Source of the DNA: Paenibacillus chondroitinus NBRC 15376
Lineage (GTDB): Bacteria > Bacillota > Bacilli > Paenibacillales > NBRC-103111
NCBI RefSeq assembly: GCF_004000765.1
Contig: NZ_BILW01000005.1
Location: 62,001 to 126,000 of the forward strand
Length of the DNA: 64,000 nt
Direction of reading: 5' to 3'
Position 1 is the stretch's first letter, and every line of letters starts with the position of its first letter. The notes below the pieces were generated by a model. It searched no databases, was not told the DNA's origin, and was given only the letters and a program-made list of their open reading frames with translations. The position numbers and the translations under genes are program-made. Positions 62,057-64,000 of the stretch are shown here, piece by piece.

Positions 62057-64000
62057 ATGAAGATCAAGTTCGGCTACAAATATGCGGCCACAATTGCTTT
62101 GTCTGCCACAATGGCATTTGGCGCCATAACACCCGTTTGGGCAGATGGCAGTCCAGCCGCCGTAACCATGGCGATAGGTAAGGTACCGATTACGAATAGC
62201 AGCTATTTTGAATTAAAGCAAATTCATGTTTTACCTGATCAAAGCGGCAAGATCGCAACGTTCACGATTACGATTCATAATGAAGGCAGCAGTGAATTGC
62301 AATTTATTGATTACTGGGCTAGATTGAAAAGTAAATCAGGTAATCAATTCTCAGCGCGCTTGCTGCCTGCTGATAAGGATAAGAACCGGGTAGCCCCCGG
62401 TTCTACAACCGATTTAACATTCTATGCAACGGTGAATCCAAGCACGAATCTTCAGGACCTTGTTGTCCAATTCATCAAGTGGGATTTTAGCCAAACGAAT
62501 TTCGAACGGGTGCTTGGAGAGGTCGCTGTACCGGAGAATTATACAGATGTCGTTCCCTCTGAAGGTACGGGCACCATTTCGATTGGCGGAGTGGACGTAC
62601 GAGCTTCTATTAAAAAATTCGTCAGCAACAAAAACGAGAAATATCATGTTCCTACGGTTTACCTGACCTTGGAGAATGTTGGTAGTCATGCTGTAACTAT
62701 ACCTGCTTACTTATTCTCAATTAGGACACAAGACGGGCTCTTGTATCCTTTGGAGGCTAAAGGGATCAAAGATTTGAAAATTAATCCAAAAGAGAGCAAA
62801 GAAATTCAGCTCTCAGGTTCGATTCCCGTAGCGGTAGCCGCGGATGCTTGGCAGCTGGCCATTGCGGATACGATTGCGGATTTGAAGCTTAATGTAGCCG
62901 TGGCCAACTTCCAACTTCCTGCCGTATCATCTCAAGAAGGTGGTTCCATTGGCAAAGAATATTCTTTTACGAATAAATCGGGCGTTTACACAGCTCAGCT
63001 AGGTGGTCTTCACCGTCTTCCTTGGGAGGATCAAGATCTTTTGACAGCAGATCTAGTCCTAAGCAATAAGGGAGATGAGTCGCTGCCCATTCCGAAGCTG
63101 TCCGGATATTTCCTCCTGGATGATGCGGTTAAAATCGATGCGAAGCTTATCCAGACAGCTAAAGTGATTGGGCTTGGAGCGGGTACAAGCGTTAACCTGC
63201 AGCTTGCCGGCAAATTGCCGTATACGTATGAGTTCTCTCACGTGAAGCTTGTACTTCAAGAGAATGAGGGAGATGAACCAGCTACGGGAACAGAAACAAC
63301 AAGCACAACAACGACGGATGTTCTGGAGTTCTCAACACAAGCTGAACTACAAGCCGTTCCTCTAATTGGATTGGGCGAATCCTACTCGTCGACAGATGTC
63401 GGGCGCAAAGCCAAGTATGCAGTTAGAAGCGTATCGACTTATGAGGACAAAACGAGCATCATGTATTCCGCTATGGTTGAGGTGACTAACCTGGAGAAAA
63501 GATTCACGAACGCCACGAAGCTTGTCGCGAATTTCCGGTCACCGGACGGAACCGTATTCCCGGCTTCTGTTGCGGAAGTGAAGAACAAAATTTCTCCATC
63601 AGGAAAAGGGCTGCTTAACGTTTGGGCGCCTGTGCCAAAAGGCTTTTCAACGGAGAACATGAACTTGCTTCTTGGCGAAGCCGTAACGGAGGGCAAACTG
63701 TCGGAAGGCGACAAAGCTGTAGCTGATTCCTATGTAAATCCAGTTGCCTATACACTGCCAGCGGAAATTACGAAAGTGGCAGATACACTTACAAATGTGG
63801 ACTTATTCCCTTACACGATTAGCATTAATAAAATTGGGACGAGTATTGAGGATAAAGTATTTACACTCAAATTCAACTACGAGTTAACGAAAGAGAAACT
63901 GACCGAAATTAATACCGAAGGCCACAACTTATTGCTTGTATTTGAAGATGGCGGCGGAATTAAACGTTTTGAGAGGAGATTCGATTTCAAAGATTTTGAC
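62057..64000 (+). CDS. Large secreted beta-rich protein, 3' end outside window
   Basis: The frame is open from ATG 62057 to the window end, 648 codons so far, so it is a partial gene. AAGGAGG lies 11 nt before the ATG. A Sec signal peptide (about residues 1-30, ending TPVWA) precedes repeated beta-rich segments that look like a series of related domains: FTITIHNEGSSELQFIDYWA, VYLTLENVGSHAVTIPAYLF, DLVLSNKGDESLPIPKLSGY and MVEVTNLEKRFTNATKLVAN. A Thr-rich linker lies near residue 415. I do not recognise the family. It follows the SBP gene by 54 nt without a terminator and is probably part of the operon. Confidence 0.85.
   Translation, partial: MKIKFGYKYAATIALSATMAFGAITPVWADGSPAAVTMAIGKVPITNSSYFELKQIHVLPDQSGKIATFTITIHNEGSSELQFIDYWARLKSKSGNQFSARLLPADKDKNRVAPGSTTDLTFYATVNPSTNLQDLVVQFIKWDFSQTNFERVLGEVAVPENYTDVVPSEGTGTISIGGVDVRASIKKFVSNKNEKYHVPTVYLTLENVGSHAVTIPAYLFSIRTQDGLLYPLEAKGIKDLKINPKESKEIQLSGSIPVAVAADAWQLAIADTIADLKLNVAVANFQLPAVSSQEGGSIGKEYSFTNKSGVYTAQLGGLHRLPWEDQDLLTADLVLSNKGDESLPIPKLSGYFLLDDAVKIDAKLIQTAKVIGLGAGTSVNLQLAGKLPYTYEFSHVKLVLQENEGDEPATGTETTSTTTTDVLEFSTQAELQAVPLIGLGESYSSTDVGRKAKYAVRSVSTYEDKTSIMYSAMVEVTNLEKRFTNATKLVANFRSPDGTVFPASVAEVKNKISPSGKGLLNVWAPVPKGFSTENMNLLLGEAVTEGKLSEGDKAVADSYVNPVAYTLPAEITKVADTLTNVDLFPYTISINKIGTSIEDKVFTLKFNYELTKEKLTEINTEGHNLLLVFEDGGGIKRFERRFDFKDFD

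Overview
The window is a chromosomal segment of a low-to-moderate GC, endospore-forming Firmicute, most probably a Paenibacillaceae member (Paenibacillus or a close relative). The evidence is gene order and content: a Bacillus-like division and wall (dcw) cluster that includes spoVD and spoVE, the spoIIGA-sigE-sigG sporulation locus, the ylmC-pgeF-ylmE-sepF-ylmG-ylmH-divIVA-ileS block, and a PyrR-regulated pyr operon. The order differs from Bacillus subtilis in several ways: murF and murA lie inside the dcw cluster, there is no ylxW/ylxX/sbp, and there is no pyrP/pyrK/pyrD in the pyr operon. The genus is inferred from layout, not from a database match.

Layout. 1-431 is the end of a DUF4349 membrane protein. 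557-20523 is the dcw cluster (mraZ, rsmH, ftsL, pbpB, spoVD, murE, murF, mraY, murD, spoVE, murG, murB, murA, divIB, ftsA, ftsZ). It makes lipid II, polymerises septal and spore peptidoglycan, and builds the Z-ring. 20758-23581 holds the mother-cell and forespore sigma factors. 23718-27858 holds Z-ring and pole-positioning genes. An isoleucine T-box precedes ileS. 31072-33435 corresponds to the ylyA-lspA-rluD region, with the ylyA-like gene on the opposite strand. 33467-40239 is a block absent from this place in B. subtilis: acetyl-dependent diaminopimelate genes (patA, dapL, dapH) and a heterodimeric ABC exporter. 40344-49428 is the pyrimidine operon with a PyrR attenuator. 49560-54592 is a mixed accessory stretch (LysR regulator, dapA, ridA, two acetyltransferases, an M20 peptidase). 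54774-64000 is a tightly packed operon behind an apparent ECF-sigma promoter: an ABC ATPase, a lipoprotein HlyD-type adaptor, a 977-residue FtsX-like permease, a second ABC ATPase with an AbrB-like tail, a solute-binding lipoprotein, and a large secreted protein cut by the window end.

Two things stand out. First, a family of short hairpin repeats sits directly upstream of rsmH, sigE, lspA, pyrR and carB. Each carries the Shine-Dalgarno sequence as its 3' end, always 3 nt after the hairpin, and its conserved GCTTACGA box lies 49 or 50 nt from the start codon. Stem bases covary between copies, copies are tandemly amplified at sigE and pyrR, and one copy forms the last codons of carA. It looks like a mobile or conserved translation-initiation module and I do not know a description of it. 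Second, the 54774-64000 operon joins export-type ABC parts to an import-type solute-binding lipoprotein under probable envelope-stress control.

All motifs and coordinates come from reading the sequence. Family assignments rest on recognisable motifs and gene order. Promoter calls are consensus matches by eye and are tentative unless stated otherwise. No tRNA, rRNA, CRISPR array, transposase or prophage gene was seen.
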